64,000 bases of DNA from Pseudonocardia sp. 73-21 (GCF_001899645.1 NZ_MKVV01000016.1:32115-96114); one strand, 5' to 3'. Numbered from the stretch's first letter, positions 9,166 to 17,873 are shown. Numbers and translations are program-made. The notes: generated by a model from the sequence alone, not told the origin.

Positions 9166-9197
9166 TAGAGTTGCCCAGGCCGCCAGGGATGGCGGCC
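9166..9197 (+). promoter_or_regulatory. Putative -10 element and leader hairpin for the tRNA/rpmG unit
   Basis: TAGAGT at 9166-9171 fits an actinobacterial -10 hexamer; no good -35 is visible (TTCCTG at 9142 is the nearest candidate). A perfect hairpin, GGCCGCC/GGCGGCC with a six-base loop, occupies 9178-9197 just before the tRNA-Thr 5' end. Confidence 0.4.
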
Positions 9198-9201
9198 GGC
9201 C

Positions 9202-9274
9202 GCCCCTTTAGCTCAGTCGGCAGAGCGTCTCCATGGTAAGGAGAAGGTCTACGGTTCGATTCCGTAAAGGGGCT
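9202..9274 (+). tRNA. tRNA-Thr (GGT)
   Basis: A 73-base cloverleaf. The acceptor stem is GCCCCTT/AAGGGGC, the D arm starts TAGCTCAG, the anticodon stem TCTCC/GGAGA holds loop ATGGTAA (anticodon GGT), and the T arm is TACGG-TTCGATT-CCGTA. The discriminator is T and CCA is not encoded. The locus matches the Thr-Met-rpmG arrangement seen in mycobacteria. Confidence 0.96.
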
Positions 9275-9318
9275 CTGCGAGGAGGCATGTACGGCCTCGC
9301 GCTCTGCTAATTCAACAA

Positions 9319-9394
9319 AGCGGTGTAGCTCAGCTGGTAGAGCAAGCGGCTCATAATCGCTGTGTCGCCGGTTCAAGTCCGGCCACCGCTACCA
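9319..9394 (+). tRNA. tRNA-Met (CAT), elongator-like
   Basis: Acceptor stem AGCGGTG/CACCGCT, anticodon loop CTCATAA (CAT), T arm GCCGG-TTCAAGT-CCGGC, discriminator A, and an encoded CCA at 9392-9394. The paired first base (A1:T72) argues against initiator tRNA. A CAT anticodon can also belong to a lysidine-modified tRNA-Ile2, but the position next to rpmG favours elongator Met. Confidence 0.94.
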
Positions 9395-9433
9395 GACTGA
9401 CCAGCTCAGACAAGCAAGCAGGAGGCACCCATC

Positions 9434-9601
9434 ATGGGTAAGGCCACGGACGTCCGGCCGAAGATCACGTTGGCGTGCGAGCAGTGCAAGCACCGCAACT
9501 ACATCACCAAGAAGAACCGCCGCAACGATCCTGACCGCCTCGCGGTCAAGAAGTTCTGCTCGAACTGCGGCACGCACCGCGAGCACCGCGAGACCCGCTG
9601 A
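9434..9601 (+). CDS. rpmG: 50S ribosomal protein L33 (bL33)
   Basis: A 55-residue large-subunit protein, beginning [20 protein letters not shown] and ending HREHRETR. It keeps the two CxxC pairs (CEQC and CSNC), so it is the zinc-binding (C+) form. The ATG follows AGGAGGCACCC. It is only two bases upstream of hadA and follows the two tRNAs, as in mycobacteria (rpmG2-hadAB). A zinc-dependent L33 may have a zinc-free paralogue elsewhere in the genome. Confidence 0.95.
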   Translation: MGKATDVRPKITLACEQCKHRNYITKKNRRNDPDRLAVKKFCSNCGTHREHRETR

Positions 9602-9603
9602 GG

Positions 9604-10044
9604 GTGGTCGACACCTCCTTCGTCGGACGTGCGCTCGACCCGGTCACGTACCGGGTGGGACGCGAGAAGATCCGTGAGTTCGCCCTCGCCATCGGCGAGG
9701 GCGCACTTGTGTGTACGGACATCGACGCCGCCCGCGCCGCCGGCCACGCCGATCTCGTCGCGCCGCCCACCTTCACGGTGACGTTCACGCTCCCGCTGAT
9801 CACGGAGTTCCTCAAGGACCCCGCGTTCGGCTGGGACTACGCGCGCATGGTGCACGCCGACCAGTCGATCACCCTGCACCGTCCGGTGGTCGGCGGCGAC
9901 GAGCTCACCACGGTCATCCACGTCGAGGACCTCAAGGCCCGCGCCGGCAGCCTCATGCTGACGTTGCGGTGCGAGGTCACCGACGCCGACGGCGCCGCGG
10001 TGGCCACCACCACCGCCATGCTGGTCACCCAGGGGGAGCTGTGA
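9604..10044 (+). CDS. hadA: (3R)-hydroxyacyl-ACP dehydratase subunit HadA (MaoC N-domain)
   Basis: A 146-residue single hot-dog domain of the FAS1-like/MaoC type, homologous to mycobacterial HadA. It has the N-terminal FVGRALDPVTYRVGREKIREFA segment and the APPTFTVTF element typical of the subunit that lacks the catalytic Asp/His pair. In mycobacteria HadA supplies substrate binding while HadB carries catalysis in the FAS-II chain. GTG start two bases after rpmG; its stop overlaps the hadB GTG start (GTGA). Present although mycolic acids are not expected in this lineage, so a role in other fatty acids is inferred. Confidence 0.9.
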   Translation: MVDTSFVGRALDPVTYRVGREKIREFALAIGEGALVCTDIDAARAAGHADLVAPPTFTVTFTLPLITEFLKDPAFGWDYARMVHADQSITLHRPVVGGDELTTVIHVEDLKARAGSLMLTLRCEVTDADGAAVATTTAMLVTQGEL

Positions 10045-10484
10045 GCGCGATCGAGAAGGGCACGGAGCTCCCCCCGCTGTCCCTGCGCGTCACCCGCGCC
10101 GACCTCGTCCGCTACGCGGGCGCGTCGGGCGACTTCAACCCGATCCACTGGAGCGACCGTGTCGCCGGCTCCGTCGGGCTGCCCGGCGTCATCGCCCACG
10201 GGATGCTGACGATGGCGCTCGCCGGCAGGCTCGTCACGCAGTGGGTGGGCGATCCCGCGCTCGTGCGCAGCTACGGCGTGCGCTTCACCCGGCCCGTCGT
10301 CGTCCCGGACGACGACGACGGCGCGCTCGTCGAGTTCTCCGGCAAGGTCACCGACGTCACCGACGTCACCGACGTGGCCGACGCCGAGGACGGCGCCCGC
10401 GTCGCCCGCGTGGCCATCACCGCCGTGTTCGACGGGAAGACGGTGCTGGGCCGGGCCACCGCCGAGGTCGTCCTACCGGGTTGA
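10041..10484 (+). CDS. hadB: (3R)-hydroxyacyl-ACP dehydratase subunit HadB (MaoC)
   Basis: A 147-residue hot-dog protein with the MaoC hydratase-2 motif AGASGDFNPIHW, giving the catalytic Asp and His, and the following GVIAHGMLTMALAGR helix. It would dehydrate 3-hydroxyacyl thioesters together with HadA. The GTG start overlaps the hadA stop. A run of 9-base units (GTCACCGAC three times plus one variant) at 10347-10382 encodes VTDVTDVTDVAD in a surface loop, an unusual in-frame microrepeat. HadC, which follows in M. tuberculosis, is not present. Confidence 0.93.
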   Translation: MSAIEKGTELPPLSLRVTRADLVRYAGASGDFNPIHWSDRVAGSVGLPGVIAHGMLTMALAGRLVTQWVGDPALVRSYGVRFTRPVVVPDDDDGALVEFSGKVTDVTDVTDVADAEDGARVARVAITAVFDGKTVLGRATAEVVLPG

Positions 10485-10561
10485 CCCGCGCGTCGCGGTT
10501 GCCGCGGTCCGGTGATGGGTCGATGCTGCGCGCGTCCGGCAATCGATCTGTGGAGGAACGC

Positions 10562-10771
10562 ATGAAGTTCGCGAAGCTGGTGGACAAGGCGTGGGAGGAC
10601 AAGACGGCCGCCGAGATCCTGGCCGCCCCGCCGTCGGCGCTCGAAGGACTCACCGAGAAGCACGACGAGGTCCTCAAGGGTCTGGGCATCAAGACCGTCG
10701 CCGACCTCGGGAAGTGGAAGTACGCCACCCGGGCCGCCGCGCTCGTCGCGCTGGGCGATCTCGACAAGTAG
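10562..10771 (+). CDS. Small helix-hairpin-helix-like protein (69 aa)
   Basis: A 69-residue protein starting MKFAKLVDKAWEDKTAAEIL and containing LKGLGIKTVADLGKWKYATRAAALVAL, which resembles one helix-hairpin-helix unit (LxxLGIxTVxDL). ATG with TGGAGGAACGC in front. It occupies the place where hadC lies in mycobacteria. The function is unknown: the motif often binds DNA non-specifically, but in so short a protein it may be a protein-protein element. Confidence 0.75.
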   Translation: MKFAKLVDKAWEDKTAAEILAAPPSALEGLTEKHDEVLKGLGIKTVADLGKWKYATRAAALVALGDLDK

Positions 10772-10820
10772 CTCCGGTGCGGATCGGGTGTGCGGTTTCC
10801 GGGGTGATCCCGGGGTGCCG

Positions 10821-10826
10821 TACACT
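10821..10826 (+). promoter_or_regulatory. Putative -10 hexamer for tRNA-Trp/secE/nusG
   Basis: TACACT matches the TANNNT consensus, about 38 bases before the tRNA-Trp 5' end and inside the gap after the small HhH-like gene. No convincing -35 is seen at 17-18 bases. Confidence 0.4.
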
Positions 10827-10864
10827 CGATTCGCTGGACGCACCCGATGGTGCGTTGCTGGTCT

Positions 10865-10940
<76 letters not shown>

Positions 10941-10983
10941 CTGTGTGGGAGAAGTGCACGGCAATCGGCTGGAGGATCAGGGC

Positions 10984-11322
10984 GTGACTGAGGAACGCGA
11001 GGCGGACGGTACCGGGCAGGAGCGCCCGCGCACCGCTGCCGACCGTCGGGGTCGACGCTCCGGTCCTGCCCCGAGCGAGGGCGGGAAGGGGCGGGCCACT
11101 GCGGTCCGCGACACCCGACCGCCCAAGGTCTCGCTGCCGGACAGGCTCGTCCGCTTCCTCCGCGAGGTGGTCGCCGAGCTGCGGAAGGTCATCTGGCCGT
11201 CCCGCAAGCAGCAGGTCACCTACACGATCGTCGTGCTGGTCTTCGTATCGTTCATGATCGCGCTGGTGGCACTGCTGGACTTCGTGTTCGCGCAGGGTGT
11301 GCTGTTCCTGTTCGGTACCTGA
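10984..11322 (+). CDS. secE: Preprotein translocase subunit SecE
   Basis: A 112-residue Sec channel subunit. A charged, disordered N-terminus (about 50 residues) precedes the amphipathic helix RLVRFLREVVAELRKVIWPSRKQ and one transmembrane segment (YTIVVLVFVSFMIALVALLDFVF). GTG at 10984 is chosen because it follows GGAGGATCAGGGC; an in-frame GTG at 10945 lies five bases from the tRNA and has no ribosome binding site. Partner SecY is encoded at 59592. Confidence 0.93.
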   Translation: MTEEREADGTGQERPRTAADRRGRRSGPAPSEGGKGRATAVRDTRPPKVSLPDRLVRFLREVVAELRKVIWPSRKQQVTYTIVVLVFVSFMIALVALLDFVFAQGVLFLFGT

Positions 11323-11370
11323 GTCACGCACAACCCGGCACGACACGGACGAAGAGGAATCGAGTACATC

Positions 11371-12261
11371 GTGAGTTCCCAGTACGGCGACCCGTCGATC
11401 GACGCCAACGAGGCCGCGATCAGGGCGGTCGACGAGGCATCCCCTGACGCCGACCTGCCCGAGCAGGCGGTGCAGGAGGCCGACGTCGAGGCCGTGCACG
11501 GGGCCGAGGTGGCGTCGAGCGACTACACCGACGAGGACGACACCGACACCGCCGGTGCGGCCGCCGAGACGGTCGAGGCCGAGGAGGCCGGGGACGCCGA
11601 GGCCCCCGAGGTCGCCACCGCCGACGAGTCGGGCGACGACCCCGACGCCGATCCGGTCGAGGAGATGCGCGCGGCCCTGCGTCGCGCCCCCGGCGACTGG
11701 TACGTCGTGCACTCCTACGCCGGCTACGAGAACAAGGTCAAGACCAACCTCGAGACCCGCGTGCAGACGCTCGACGTGGAGGACTTCATCTTCCAGGTCG
11801 AGGTGCCCACCGAGGAGGTCACCGAGATCAAGAACGGCCAGCGCAAGCAGGTGCAGCGCAAGGTGCTGCCCGGCTACATCCTGGTCCGGATGGATCTCAA
11901 CGACCAGTCGTGGGGCGCCGTGCGCAACACGCCGGGCGTCACCGGTTTCGTGGGGGCCACGTCCAAGCCGTCGCCGCTCACCCACGACGAGGTCATCAAG
12001 TTCCTCCTCCCGAAGGTCGAGCCCAAGAAGGACGAGGCCACCGGCGGCAAGTCGTCCGGCGGATCGTCGCAGGGCAAGTCCTCGGTCGAGGTCGACTTCG
12101 AGGTCGGCGAGTCGGTCACCGTCATGGACGGCCCCTTCGCCACGCTCCCGGCCACCATCAACGAGGTCAACGTGGACGCCCAGAAGCTCAAGGTGCTGGT
12201 GTCCATCTTCGGCCGCGAAACCCCCGTCGAGCTGGCCTTCAGCCAGGTCTCGAAGATCTGA
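11371..12261 (+). CDS. nusG: Transcription elongation/termination factor NusG
   Basis: A 296-residue NusG. An acidic Asp/Glu/Ala-rich extension of about 100 residues precedes the NGN domain ([21 protein letters not shown] and [17 protein letters not shown] segments), and a C-terminal KOW domain ([19 protein letters not shown]) ends the protein. NusG tethers RNA polymerase to Rho or to ribosomal S10. The long acidic N-terminus is typical of Actinobacteria. GTG start; located between secE and rplK as expected. Confidence 0.95.
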   Translation: MSSQYGDPSIDANEAAIRAVDEASPDADLPEQAVQEADVEAVHGAEVASSDYTDEDDTDTAGAAAETVEAEEAGDAEAPEVATADESGDDPDADPVEEMRAALRRAPGDWYVVHSYAGYENKVKTNLETRVQTLDVEDFIFQVEVPTEEVTEIKNGQRKQVQRKVLPGYILVRMDLNDQSWGAVRNTPGVTGFVGATSKPSPLTHDEVIKFLLPKVEPKKDEATGGKSSGGSSQGKSSVEVDFEVGESVTVMDGPFATLPATINEVNVDAQKLKVLVSIFGRETPVELAFSQVSKI

Positions 12262-12317
12262 ACCTCGCTGCGTCGGCAGGTCGCAGCGCGCTCAACCGGA
12301 AACAGGGAACCAAAGAC

Positions 12318-12752
12318 ATGCCTCCCAAGAAGCGGAAGCTCTCCGCGATCATCAAGCTCCAGATCAAGGCCGGTGCGGCCACGCCCGCGCCGCCCGTCGG
12401 CCCCGCGCTCGGTCAGCACGGCGTCAACATCATGGAGTTCTGCAAGGCCTACAACGCGGCCACCGAGTCCCAGCGGGGCGACGTGGTGCCGGTCGAGATC
12501 TCCGTGTTCGAGGACCGTTCGTTCTCGTTCGAGCTCAAGACCCCGCCCGCCGCGCGCCTGCTGCTCAAGGCGGCCGGTGTCGAGAAGGGCAGCGGCGAGC
12601 CGCACATCAAGAAGGTCGCCACGGTCACCATGGACCAGGTGAAGTCGATCGCGCAGACCAAGATGCGTGACCTCAACGCCAAGGACATCGACCAGGCCGC
12701 CAAGATCATCGCCGGCACCGCCCGGTCGATGGGCATCACGATCAAGGGCTGA
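12318..12752 (+). CDS. rplK: 50S ribosomal protein L11 (uL11)
   Basis: A 144-residue protein forming the base of the GTPase-associated stalk on 23S rRNA. The N-terminal [32 protein letters not shown] block, including the proline-rich hinge bound by thiopeptides, is complete, as is the rRNA-binding C-domain ([25 protein letters not shown]). The length is standard. ATG start; the frame upstream of it is shadow of nusG. Confidence 0.97.
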   Translation: MPPKKRKLSAIIKLQIKAGAATPAPPVGPALGQHGVNIMEFCKAYNAATESQRGDVVPVEISVFEDRSFSFELKTPPAARLLLKAAGVEKGSGEPHIKKVATVTMDQVKSIAQTKMRDLNAKDIDQAAKIIAGTARSMGITIKG

Positions 12753-12828
12753 CCAGCCCCACACGCACGCGTGGGAGAGCCGGGCGCGGCTCGCGACCAC
12801 GAACTGACCAGCTAGCAGAGGACAGAAG

Positions 12829-13551
12829 ATGGCACAGCGCAGCAAGGTCTACCGCCAGGCGGCGGAGAAGATCGAGGCCGACCGCCTCTACACCCCGCTC
12901 GAGGCCGCCGCACTGGCGAAGGAGACGGGCAGCACCAAGATGGACGCCACCGTCGAGGTCGCCATGCGACTCGGCGTGGACCCCCGCAAGGCCGACCAGA
13001 TGGTCCGCGGAACCGTGAACCTGCCGCACGGAACCGGTAAGACCGCCACGGTCATCGTGTTCGCCACCGGCGACAAGGCCGCCGAGGCCGAGGCCGCCGG
13101 CGCCGACGTCGTGGGCGCCGAGGACCTGATCGAGCGCATCCAGGGCGGATGGCTGGACTTCGACGCCGCCATCGCCACCCCGGACCAGATGGCCAAGGTC
13201 GGGCGCATCGCCCGCATCCTCGGTCCGCGCGGCCTGATGCCCAACCCCAAGACGGGCACCGTCACCCCGGACGTCACCAAGGCCGTCCAGGACATCAAGG
13301 GCGGAAAGATCAACTTCCGCGTCGACAAGCAGGCCAACCTGCACCTGGTCATCGGCAAGGCCTCGTTCGACACCGAGAAGCTGGTGGAGAACTACGGCGC
13401 CGCGCTGGACGAGATCCTGCGGGCCAAGCCGTCGGCCGCCAAGGGCCGCTACATCAAGAAGATCACGGTGAGCACCACCACGGGCCCCGGCATCCCGGTC
13501 GACCCGCTGCGCACCCGCAACCTCCTGGTGGACGAGACCCCGTCCGCCTGA
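12829..13551 (+). CDS. rplA: 50S ribosomal protein L1 (uL1)
   Basis: A 240-residue L1-stalk protein that helps release deacylated tRNA. Family blocks visible: [43 protein letters not shown] and a C-terminal [11 protein letters not shown]1 commonly represses its own mRNA by mimicry of its 23S site; no such site was resolved here. Last gene before the strong terminator at 13567. Confidence 0.97.
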   Translation: MAQRSKVYRQAAEKIEADRLYTPLEAAALAKETGSTKMDATVEVAMRLGVDPRKADQMVRGTVNLPHGTGKTATVIVFATGDKAAEAEAAGADVVGAEDLIERIQGGWLDFDAAIATPDQMAKVGRIARILGPRGLMPNPKTGTVTPDVTKAVQDIKGGKINFRVDKQANLHLVIGKASFDTEKLVENYGAALDEILRAKPSAAKGRYIKKITVSTTTGPGIPVDPLRTRNLLVDETPSA

Positions 13552-13566
13552 GGGCACCTGCACAGC

Positions 13567-13602
13567 CAGCACCCCCTGTCGCCGCGGCGACAGGGGGTGC
13601 TG
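13567..13602. terminator. Strong hairpin terminator after rplKA
   Basis: A perfect 17-base-pair stem (CAGCACCCCCTGTCGCC with its complement) and a two-base centre, 15 bases after the rplA stop. The next gene converges from the other side, so the palindrome can serve both strands. No long T tract follows, as is common in high-GC Actinobacteria. Confidence 0.85.
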
Positions 13603-13664
13603 TGCTGTCAGAGCCCACCGATCGCCCCAACCGGCACGTGGTGGCGGGTGGGTGGGCGGCGGGG

Positions 13665-14762
13665 CTACTTCCAGTCCGACAGGACCTCGTCCACCGACTC
13701 CGGCGTCTTCGCGCGGCCGGGGACCTCCGTCCCTGTGCGGGAGAAGCGGGGGGCCGGGGCGGCCTGGGGCACGCCGTCGTTCTCGACGATGGTGGCGCGG
13801 GCGGCCAGGTGCGGGTGGGCCGACGCCTCGCCGAACGCCAGCACCGGTGTCACGCACGCGTCGGTGTCGGCGAACACCGCCGCCCACTCGTCGCGGCTCC
13901 TCGACGCGAAGGCCTCCACGAGGCGGGCGCGCAGCTCGGGCCAGCGCTCGCGGTCCATCTGGGCCGGCAGGTCGGCGCCGGTGAGGCCGAGGCCCTCCAG
14001 CATCGCCGCGTAGAACTGGGGCTCGATCGCCCCGACGGCGACGTGCCGCCCGTCCGAGCAGGTGTAGGTGTCGTAGAACGGCGCGTGACCGTCGAGCAGG
14101 TTGGAGTCGGGCTCGTCGATCCAGAACTTCTGGCCGAGGAAGCCCCAGAACATCTGGTTGAGCACGGACACGCCGTCGACCATCGCGGCGTCGACCACCT
14201 GCCCCTGCCCGGAGCGCTGGGCCTCCCAGAGCGCCGACATCACGCCGATGACCAGCAGCATCGAGCCGCCGCCGAAGTCGCCGACGAGGTTCAGCGGGGG
14301 CACCGGCCGCTCGCCCCTGCGGCCGATCGCGTGCAGGGAACCCGTCAGCGAGATGTAGTTGATGTCGTGGCCGGCGCGCTGGGCCATCGGGCCGTCCTGG
14401 CCCCAGCCCGTCATCCGGGCGTAGACGAGCTTCGGGTTCCGGGCGTGGCAGTCCTCCGGACCCACCCCGAGACGTTCGGTGACGCCGGGCCGGAAACCCT
14501 CCAGCAGCACGTCGGCGTGTTCGACGAGACGCAGCACCGTCTCCCGGCCCTCGGCGTCCTTCAGGTTGGCGGCCACGCGGCGCCGACCGCGCAGGGTCGG
14601 GTCCGGGAAGGCGGCGTCGCCGAGCTGCAGCGCGCCCGTCGGGCGGTCGACCCGCACCACGTCGGCCCCGAGATCGGCCAGGATCATCGCCGCGTGGGGC
14701 CCCGGTCCGATACCGGCGAGCTCCACGACCTTGAGTCCGGCGAGCGGTCCGCTCCGGGCCAC
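13665..14762 (-). CDS. mcr: Alpha-methylacyl-CoA racemase (family III CoA-transferase fold)
   Basis: A 365-residue enzyme very close to M. tuberculosis MCR. Its catalytic residues appear at a constant offset of six from that enzyme: His132 (AGHDINY), Asp162 (NLVGDFGGG) and Glu247 (AIEPQFY). It would epimerise 2-methyl-branched acyl-CoAs so that beta-oxidation of sterol side chains or branched fatty acids can continue. GTG start at 14762 with ACGGAGGTGTCAC in front. A 55-base leader separates it from the MocR-type gene on the same strand; that leader holds a palindrome beside a -10-like TATAGT, suggesting its own regulated promoter. Confidence 0.9.
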   Translation of the reverse strand: MARSGPLAGLKVVELAGIGPGPHAAMILADLGADVVRVDRPTGALQLGDAAFPDPTLRGRRRVAANLKDAEGRETVLRLVEHADVLLEGFRPGVTERLGVGPEDCHARNPKLVYARMTGWGQDGPMAQRAGHDINYISLTGSLHAIGRRGERPVPPLNLVGDFGGGSMLLVIGVMSALWEAQRSGQGQVVDAAMVDGVSVLNQMFWGFLGQKFWIDEPDSNLLDGHAPFYDTYTCSDGRHVAVGAIEPQFYAAMLEGLGLTGADLPAQMDRERWPELRARLVEAFASRSRDEWAAVFADTDACVTPVLAFGEASAHPHLAARATIVENDGVPQAAPAPRFSRTGTEVPGRAKTPESVDEVLSDWK

Positions 14763-14798
14763 GTGACACCTCCGTTTGGTTCGAGTGTCCTGCACTAT

Positions 14799-14816
14799 AC
14801 GGTCAGCCCTGACCGT
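14799..14816 (-). promoter_or_regulatory. Palindromic operator-like site upstream of mcr
   Basis: ACGGTCAGCCCTGACCGT has eight-base arms around a two-base centre. On the minus strand it is followed directly by a -10-like TATAGT and then the mcr ribosome binding site. Size and symmetry suit a TetR-family dimer. It also begins three bases beyond the preceding gene's stop, so a role as a terminator stem is possible, but no T tract follows. Confidence 0.5.
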
Positions 14817-14818
14817 TC

Positions 14819-16294
14819 TCAGGCCACCGCGATCGGCTCGGTGTCGGCGGCCGCGGCGGCGCCGTCGATCTCCCGCCACGCGAGGGTCAGCCGGGCCAGC
14901 GCCTCGTCGATCTGGTCGCGGCGCAGCGTGAAGGGCAGGCGCAGGAACCGCTCGAACGCGCCGTCGAGCCCGAACCGCGGACCGGCGGCCAGCAGCACGT
15001 CGTGCCGCCGGGCGGCACCGACCAGCCGGCTCGAGACGGGCTCACCGAGATCCACCCACAGGCTCAGTCCGCCCGACGGTCGCGACGGGCGCCACTGCGG
15101 GAAGGTGTCGGCCAGCCGGGCGACCAGGTGGTCGCGGGCCAGGGCGAGCTCCGCACGCCGGGTGACGGCCACCGGCTCGATGCCGGCGACCAGCCGCGCC
15201 GCGACGAGCTGCTCGAGCACCGGGCCGCCGAGGTCGGTGGCGGACCGGGTGGCCGCGAGCCTGCGCACCATCGGCGCGGACGTGCGGACCCAGCCGATGC
15301 GCAGGCCGCCCCAGAAGATCTTGCTGGCCGACCCGACGGTGATCACGAGCGGCGAGTCGGCCCCGCCGTGCGCGGCCACGGGGGGCGGCGCCGGCCGTTC
15401 CAGCGGCAGCTCGGCGAGCGTCTCGTCGACGACGAGCGTGGTGCCGGTGCGGCGGGCCAGCTCCACGATCCGCCTCCGCCCGTCCTCGTCGAGGACCGAG
15501 CCGGTGGGGTTCTGGAAGTCCGGGATCAGGTAAGCGAGCCGGGGTGCGGCGTCCCGGACGGCGGCGGTGAGCAGGTCGAGGTCCCAGCTCCCGGTGCCGT
15601 GGGGGCCGGGCCCCATCGGCACGGGTACCGGCCGCCCACCGCGGACCCGGATCGCGTCGAGCGCGTTGGGGTAGGTCGGGTGCTCCACGAGCACCCGGTC
15701 GCCCGGGCCGGCGAGCGCCTGCAGGACCAGCCCGATCGCGTTCTGCGCGCCCGCCGTCACGAGCACCTGGTCGGCCGTGGTGGGCAGGCCCCGGGCGGTG
15801 AAGCGGTCGGCGATCGCGGCGCGCAGGGCCGTCAGCCCGAGCAGGTCGTAGCCGTGGCCGCCGAGGTGGGCGTCCAGGTCCTGGACGGCCGCGGCCGACG
15901 CGGCGCGGATCGCCTCGGCCGGAGCGGGCGGGGAGGCGTGGGCGAGGTCGAACAGGGCCCGGTCGCCGTGCGGGGAGAACGGGGCCGTGGCCCCGGGCCG
16001 GCCGTCGGGCAGGGTGGTCCAGCTGCCGGAGCCGCGCCTGCTGCGCAGCACCCCGGCGTCGCGCAGCGCGTCGTAGGTGCTGGCGACGGTGGTGCGGCTG
16101 ACCTCCAGCGCGCCGGCCAGCTCGCGCTCGGCGGGCACCCGCGTCTGGAGCGGCAGCCGCCCGTCGAGGACGAGGAGCCGGATGCGGTCGGTCAGCGCCC
16201 CGGCGAGGCCGCGGCCGTCGGGCGGCCGCCAGTCGCCCAGCAGGCGGGCGAAGCTGCGGGCGCCGATGCGCCGTTCCAGGTCTGAGGAGTCCAC
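14819..16294 (-). CDS. MocR-type regulator (GntR HTH fused to PLP aminotransferase domain)
   Basis: A 491-residue fusion. Residues about 25-95 form a winged GntR HTH ([20 protein letters not shown] entry, [31 protein letters not shown]), and the rest is a fold-type I aminotransferase with the PLP lysine in [18 protein letters not shown] and the NP of PDFQNPTG. MocR proteins control PLP, GABA, taurine or amino-acid pathways by sensing aldimines; the target here is unknown. GTG start after GGAAGGTGG. An inverted repeat 20 bases upstream may be its own operator. Confidence 0.88.
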   Translation of the reverse strand: MDSSDLERRIGARSFARLLGDWRPPDGRGLAGALTDRIRLLVLDGRLPLQTRVPAERELAGALEVSRTTVASTYDALRDAGVLRSRRGSGSWTTLPDGRPGATAPFSPHGDRALFDLAHASPPAPAEAIRAASAAAVQDLDAHLGGHGYDLLGLTALRAAIADRFTARGLPTTADQVLVTAGAQNAIGLVLQALAGPGDRVLVEHPTYPNALDAIRVRGGRPVPVPMGPGPHGTGSWDLDLLTAAVRDAAPRLAYLIPDFQNPTGSVLDEDGRRRIVELARRTGTTLVVDETLAELPLERPAPPPVAAHGGADSPLVITVGSASKIFWGGLRIGWVRTSAPMVRRLAATRSATDLGGPVLEQLVAARLVAGIEPVAVTRRAELALARDHLVARLADTFPQWRPSRPSGGLSLWVDLGEPVSSRLVGAARRHDVLLAAGPRFGLDGAFERFLRLPFTLRRDQIDEALARLTLAWREIDGAAAAADTEPIAVA

Positions 16295-16314
16295 TCGTCC
16301 ACCTTCCCGGAACC

Positions 16315-16333
16315 GGCCCTGCTGTACAGGGCC
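16315..16333 (-). promoter_or_regulatory. Inverted repeat in the MocR-type gene promoter
   Basis: GGCCCTG-CTGTA-CAGGGCC: seven-base arms with a five-base spacer, 21 bases upstream of the GTG start and 8 bases from the preceding gene's stop. Position suggests autoregulation of the MocR-type gene; a terminator for the small upstream gene is the alternative. Confidence 0.45.
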
Positions 16334-16341
16334 AATTCAGG

Positions 16342-16611
16342 TCACGGTGGACCGCTCCAGTCCCACACCCCGTGGGCGAAGACCTCCACCGCGCGCCCAC
16401 CGTCGTCGCGTCGCTCGGCGGTGTAGCTGTAGCGGCCGGACTGCCACTGCTCGTGCGCCGCCACCGACCCGAGGTTCAGCGTGGCCCAGCGCTGCCAGTC
16501 GCCCTCGACCTGCGGCACCGGCTCCGGCGGGTCGCAGGCCACGTCGAGGAAGGGGTGGAAGTGGCCCCGCAGACCGGTCCACATCTGCACGTCGAGCCAG
16601 ACGACATCCAT
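16342..16611 (-). CDS. Hypothetical protein (89 aa)
   Basis: An 89-residue protein of unknown family, beginning MDVVWLDVQMWTGLRGHFHPF and rich in Trp and His (seven Trp). The pattern RYSYTAERRDDGGRAVEVFAHGVWDWSGPP suggests a compact beta-rich fold. ATG at 16611 after a short ACTCCGTCA; no strong ribosome binding site. It lies between the SCP2-like gene and the MocR-type gene, all on the minus strand. Confidence 0.65.
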   Translation of the reverse strand: MDVVWLDVQMWTGLRGHFHPFLDVACDPPEPVPQVEGDWQRWATLNLGSVAAHEQWQSGRYSYTAERRDDGGRAVEVFAHGVWDWSGPP

Positions 16612-16667
16612 TGACGGAGTATCGGCTACCGCTGTTCGGTCGGCAGTACCGACGACCGAACGGGGGA

Positions 16668-17078
16668 TCAGGCCGTGAGCAGGTCCTGGCGGCCGGCGGC
16701 CTCGAGGCTCGCGCGGTAGGGCCCGAAGAGGCCCTTGGCCAGCGGTAGGACCTTCAGCAGCTTCGCCACGGGACCCTTCGCGCGGACCTGTCCCTTCGCG
16801 AGCGCGACCGGGAGCACCACCTTGCCGAGCCAGAACTTGTTGCCGGTGTCGGCGCTCATGTGCAGCTCGACGTTGGGCTGGGGGCCCTGGCCCGCACCCT
16901 CGAAGATCTCCGCGTTCGGCATGTCGACCGTGATGACGGCCGCCGGGTCCGAGTAGGTGATCCGCAGCACCACGCCGGAGGGCTTCAGCTTCGCCACGAG
17001 CTCGGCATCCTCCATGCCCGTCCGGAACACCCCGCCCAGGAACTCGTAGACCTCGGCCTCGTCGGTGAACGCCGCCAC
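16668..17078 (-). CDS. SCP2-like sterol-binding domain protein
   Basis: A 136-residue protein resembling the SCP-2 lipid-transfer fold: MEDAELVAKLKPSGVVLRITYSDP, a beta strand with VITVDMPNAEIFEG, the AD-x-x-N-K-F-W-LGK element and a helical tail with VRAKGPVAKLLKVLPL. SCP2 domains bind sterols, fatty acyls or acyl-CoAs. GTG at 17078 is chosen because GAGAGGGGC precedes it; the frame continues upstream to 17162 without support. Its position near racemase, P450 and Mce genes suits lipid handling, but the ligand is unknown. Confidence 0.75.
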   Translation of the reverse strand: MAAFTDEAEVYEFLGGVFRTGMEDAELVAKLKPSGVVLRITYSDPAAVITVDMPNAEIFEGAGQGPQPNVELHMSADTGNKFWLGKVVLPVALAKGQVRAKGPVAKLLKVLPLAKGLFGPYRASLEAAGRQDLLTA

Positions 17079-17213
17079 GGCGCAGCCCCTCTCGCTGTCG
17101 GATGATCGATCGACAGAGTCTGGCGGGTCGCACAGGCCCGCGCGAGCCCACGAAAGGGCCACGTCCGGCCCGCGCGGGCCAGCGGCCGGCCGCCGTCGTT
17201 CAGCCGATGTCGT

Positions 17214-17873
17214 TCAGTCGGTGCCGGAGTCCAGCAGGCCGTAGCGCCCGGCCAGTGCGGCGGCCTCGATCCGGTTGGCCGCGCCCACCTTGTGCAGCAG
17301 GGAGGCGATCATCCGTTTCGCCGTGCGCTCGCTCACCAGCATGGGCTTGGCGATCTCGCTGGTCTCCAGGCCGCGGGCCAGCAGGGCCCAGAGCTGCAGC
17401 TCCCGGCTGCCGAGGCGGTCCACGATCCCGTTCCCGGTGCGGTCGCCCGCCGAGAGCAGCGCATCGAGCAGGTCGCCTCGCACCACGCGCACCCCGGCGG
17501 CGATGGTGAGCAGGGGCGCGACGAGCACCTCGGGATCGGCCGACTTGCCCAGGAACCCCGACGCGCCGGCGCGCAGCGCGGCCGCGGCGAGGTCGAGGTC
17601 CTCGGTGCCCGACAGGGCCAGGATCGCGGTGTCCGGGTAGGCCGCGCTCACCCGGCGGATCGTCTCGACCCCCCCGAGCGGGGGCAGGGCGAGGTCGATG
17701 ATGGCGATGTCGGCTCCCTCACGCCCGACGAGCGCCACGGCCTCCTCGCCCGCGGTGACGGACCCGGCCACGACGAACCGGTCGCCGGCCCGCGACTCCA
17801 GCAGCAGGGTCAGGCCCTGCGCGAAGAGCGCGTGATCGTCGACGATGACCACCACGTACCGGCCGTCGCGCAC
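17214..17873 (-). CDS. NarL/LuxR-type response regulator
   Basis: A 219-residue two-component regulator. The receiver has the acidic pair in VIVDDHALFAQ, phosphoacceptor Asp in AIIDLALPPLGG, Ser in LALSGTED and Lys in GFLGKSAD. The C-terminal LuxR HTH is LGSRELQLWALLARG...SEIAKPMLVSERTAKRMIASLLHKVGA. The GTG at 17873 sits eight bases after a TAGAGT -10-like box on this strand, suggesting a leaderless mRNA. Transcribed divergently from the histidine kinase with 36 bases between, so the two promoters overlap. Confidence 0.9.
   Translation of the reverse strand: MRDGRYVVVIVDDHALFAQGLTLLLESRAGDRFVVAGSVTAGEEAVALVGREGADIAIIDLALPPLGGVETIRRVSAAYPDTAILALSGTEDLDLAAAALRAGASGFLGKSADPEVLVAPLLTIAAGVRVVRGDLLDALLSAGDRTGNGIVDRLGSRELQLWALLARGLETSEIAKPMLVSERTAKRMIASLLHKVGAANRIEAAALAGRYGLLDSGTD

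Noticed and set aside
8882..9376. A 164-residue minus-strand protein
   Set aside because: It would run through both tRNA genes. Only the last 53 codons are kept as a weak candidate.
10945..11322. A longer SecE starting at 10945
   Set aside because: The start lies five bases from the mature tRNA end without a ribosome binding site; the GTG at 10984 has GGAGG.
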